From Montifringilla adamsi (lineage: Eukaryota; Chordata; Aves; Passeriformes; Passeridae), in contig JAGGNK010006335.1 of NCBI GenBank assembly GCA_017590115.1, positions 62,001-126,000 on the forward strand: DNA of 64,000 bases, read 5' to 3'. Positions 61,521 to 64,000 of this stretch are shown piece by piece. A program made the position numbers and the translations under genes. Within the stretch, counting starts at the first letter, position 1, and every line of letters starts with the position of its first letter. Below the pieces are notes generated by a model. It saw only the letters and a program-made list of their open reading frames with translations. It was not told the origin of the DNA and did not search any database.

Positions 61521-62073
61521 GGAATCACAGAAGATGTTGAGTTGGAAGGGACCCACAAGGATCATCAAGTCCAGCTCCTGGCCCTGCGCAGCACCATCCC
61601 CAAGAATTACAGTATGTGCCCAAGAGTATTGCCGAAACATTTCTTGAACTCTCTCAGGCTTGGTGTTGTGACCACGTCCCTGAGGAGCCTGTACTAGTGC
61701 TCAAACCACCCTCTGGGTGAAGAGCCTTTTCTTATAATGCAACCTAAACCTCCCCTGACACAACTTCAGGCTACCCCCTCAAGTCCTGTCACTGTCACCA
61801 GAGAGAAGAGATCAGTGCCTGTCCCTCCTCTTCCCCTCACAAGGAAGCTGTAACTGCAGTGAGGTCTCCCCTCAGTCTCCTCTCCAGGCTGAACAGATCA
61901 AGTGACCTCAGCTGCTCCCATTAAGGCTTCCCCTCAGGGCCCTTCACCACTGTCTTAGCCCTGCTTTGGACACTCTCTAATTGCTTAATGTCTTTTTTAT
62001 ATTGTGCTACCCAGATCTGCCCCCAGGACTTGAGGTGAGGATGCCCCAGTGCAGAGCAGAGTGGGACAATCAT
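61521..62073 (-). mobile_element. CR1 LINE, 5'-truncated copy (about 550 bp)
   Basis: The longest CR1 copy in the window. Its 3' end is at 61521 (GGAATCACAGAAG), followed by GTTGGAAGGGACCCACAAGG and ATCATCAAGTCC. Further in, the minus strand encodes the CR1 ORF2 C-terminal region, with a Leu-Arg-Asp-Val-Val...Pro-Ser-Leu-Arg-Glu-Phe-Lys-Lys motif around 61685-61640. Later blocks, such as the reverse complement of the CTCCCCTCAGTCTCCTCTCC region near 61870, match the upstream reverse-transcriptase coding part. Stops and indels break the frame. Homology stops near 62073, a typical 5' truncation. Same subfamily as the fragment at 45860. Confidence 0.95.
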
Positions 62074-62602
62074 GACTTCGTTGAAGTCTTCCTATTAACT
62101 CATTGCCACCAAAATGTAGCATCCAAGAAAAGGAAAGGGCAAATTATATTTACTACTGTAAGGGCCTCAAATTTATATAGTGAAATTAAATTACTTACCA
62201 TGTAACAAATCTGATAGAAGGGAGATTTACATTTGTAACCTCAAGGTAAATTTGTCCTTCATCTGTGAGCAAAGGAGGATGTTTTAATGGTTTACAAACT
62301 AAACCTGCTGGAAAAAATGTGAGTGCTACTGGCTTTTAGTTTTCTATTATTGCATTGTTGTAGAAACTTCAGGCTACATGAAGAATTGGGAATTACTAGA
62401 GACAAAGAGCCAAAATTCTTTTTAAACTAATGGAAAACCATTGAAATGTGAATGGTTTCAAACTGAAACAGGCAATAGAATGAGATACAGATTTATGAAT
62501 AACTGGCAAAAGCAGTATTGTAGCTTTCCAAAACAACAAGCTAAATGACAATGTTAATAAAGTTCCAATATAAATGACATCTAAGTGTGGTAACAGCACC
62601 AG
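62074..62602. other. Unique spacer between two CR1 copies
   Basis: About 530 bp with no open frame of note and no recognised repeat. It separates two minus-strand CR1 insertions of different subfamilies. Confidence 0.65.
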
Positions 62603-63000
62603 AGAATCATACAATGACAGAATGGCTGAATTTGGAAGGGAACACTGGATGCCATTTCATCCAGCCTCCTGGTTAAGAAGAATCACCTACATTATGTTGC
62701 CAAGGACAGTGTCCAGAAAGCTTCAAAAACTGGATATTGCAGAAGTCTCCAAGGATGGAGGCTGCACAAACTCTTGGGGCAACCTTTGGCAGTTCCTGGT
62801 CACCCCACAGTGGAAAAATGTTCAGAGGGACCCTCCTGTGTTTCGGTTTCTCCCCACTGCCTCTATCCTGTCACTGGGTACTGCTGGACAGAGCTTGGTT
62901 CCATCTCTTTTGCACCCTCCCCTCAGGTACTTGCATCCATTAAAAAGATCCCTCCTTGAGACTTCTGCTCTGTAGGCTATACAGTTGCAGCTTTCTCATT
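62603..63000 (-). mobile_element. CR1 LINE, 5'-truncated copy of another subfamily
   Basis: The 3' end at 62603 reads AGAATCATACAATGACAGAA, then GGAAGGGAACACTGGATG. The body continues with TCTCCAAGGATGGAGGCTGC, GTTCAGAGGGACCCTCCTGT and CCTCCCCTCAGGTACTTGCA. These are hallmark blocks of a CR1 subfamily distinct from the copy at 61521. It is about 400 bp on the minus strand. A 133-codon plus-strand open frame (62574-62975) is antisense to this LINE and meaningless. Confidence 0.92.
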
Positions 63001-64000
63001 GTCCCCAGTCATTGAAAATTATTTTCTTATTTTCCCAAATGGAAAATTTAAAATAAACTTTCCAAGGACACGTAACTCTTACCCTTGAAGTTTAGTTCTA
63101 CAAAGCCTCAGAGTTTTGAAGTCAATGAGACACACAATTCACAGGCAGATGACTTCTCTCGAAGTTTAGAAATTTCAAAGTCTGTCCACATCTTTAGCCA
63201 CCTTACTCCTTTTCAAATGTATCTAGAACACTAAAAATTTTGCAACAGAAAATTGGGTAAACAAGTGTCGAGCAAATGTTAAAAGGTGCTTGAATCAGTA
63301 CTTGAATTAAGATAAACGACAACATAATAACAATGAAAGAAAAACCTTTACAGTCTTATTTCTGTGACAGCTCAAAGAACATTTCACAGGTCTCTTGAGC
63401 AATCCACAGGGTGACTGATCACTCTTTTCACAGGCAGAACTGAGAACTGTGTGGTTCTTACCCTTGTGTTGTTCCAAAGGTTTTCAACAGTCTGACCTTG
63501 GTAGAAGTATAAAGACACAGAGAACCCAAAAAAAGGGCAAAACTCCCTTGTTCTTAAGCCTTTTGCTTTTCCAAGGGTGTCTCCATCCAGGGAGAGGCTG
63601 CACATCCTTTCCAAAGTAAGGCTCTCCTTACTTTAGAGGTTCAGAGATTTTCCACCCTCCCTTGATCCAAGAAGAGGATGAAAGCATGATCTAACTGACA
63701 TGCACAGAGGCACAGACATGGACATGCATGCCCCATTTGTAGCTGAGAATATGCTCAAAGGGCATTAAGGTAATACTCTTCAACCCGTGCTCCCATCACT
63801 CTTACTGATCACACATCAGATGCTGTTGAGTAAAGGCTGCTCTGGGTTACATCCACTGCAGGGTTGCTTTCTCAGCTCATATAGCATACAACACGCACTG
63901 GAAGCAATATCACCCTTCCCATTTGAGCCTGTCGTCTGGAGTAATCTCTAGGCCTGGCTTGTAGATCTGCAGACTCCAGAGCAGAACTGCTGTGACACTA
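63001..64000. other. Unique non-coding sequence, no gene seen
   Basis: The last kilobase shows no gene, RNA or repeat. The only open frame of any size is 76 codons on the minus strand (63384-63614), unremarkable. Confidence 0.65.

Noticed and set aside
62574..62975. 133-codon plus-strand frame
   Set aside because: It is the antisense strand of a CR1 LINE copy.

Overview
This window looks like 64 kb of non-coding vertebrate chromosome, most likely from a bird and probably a songbird. The diagnostic evidence is the repeats. Five fragments belong to CR1, the main avian LINE family, and at least three of them still carry recognisable ends of the ATTCTRTG type. One complete solo LTR belongs to an avian endogenous-retrovirus family and has an intact 5-bp target duplication. 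I see no Alu, mammalian L1 or bacterial gene organisation. The sequence is AT-rich with few CpGs, and simple repeats are short and scattered.

I find no protein-coding gene, rRNA, tRNA or CRISPR array. The longest open frames (about 140 to 150 codons) are no longer than chance predicts for 64 kb of such sequence read in six frames. They lack recognisable domains, and several lie over repeats or low-complexity DNA. The window is best read as intergenic DNA or the inside of a very large intron.

Layout. 1-8.3 kb: unique sequence with one striking 33-bp-stem hairpin (2783-2855). 8.30-8.86 kb: solo LTR with target duplication ACAGG. 8.9-18 kb: unique sequence with an A/C-rich tract, an (AC)7 and a (GT)n microsatellite. 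18-21 kb: two diverged direct copies of an unidentified dispersed repeat. 19-24.1 kb: three A-rich runs and a decayed CR1 end. 26.0-26.3 kb: an A/C-rich tract followed by a (GGAAAA)n array. 26-45 kb: mostly unique and AT-rich, with stretches that resemble conserved regulatory DNA by composition only. 45.9-51.6 kb: two CR1 fragments in opposite orientation. 55.0-55.1 kb: a three-copy 28/29-bp minisatellite. 59.7-59.9 kb: a 170-bp near-homopurine tract. 61.5-63.0 kb: two CR1 copies of different subfamilies, both on the minus strand.

No genes can be described as working together here. Any function would be regulatory (enhancer-like blocks) or RNA-based (the 2.8-kb hairpin), and neither can be proved from one sequence. 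I found no convincing previously undescribed system. The most worthwhile leads are the 2783-2855 hairpin, the 18/20-kb repeat pair, a cysteine-rich open frame behind a good splice acceptor near 32.4 kb, and several homeodomain-site-rich blocks.
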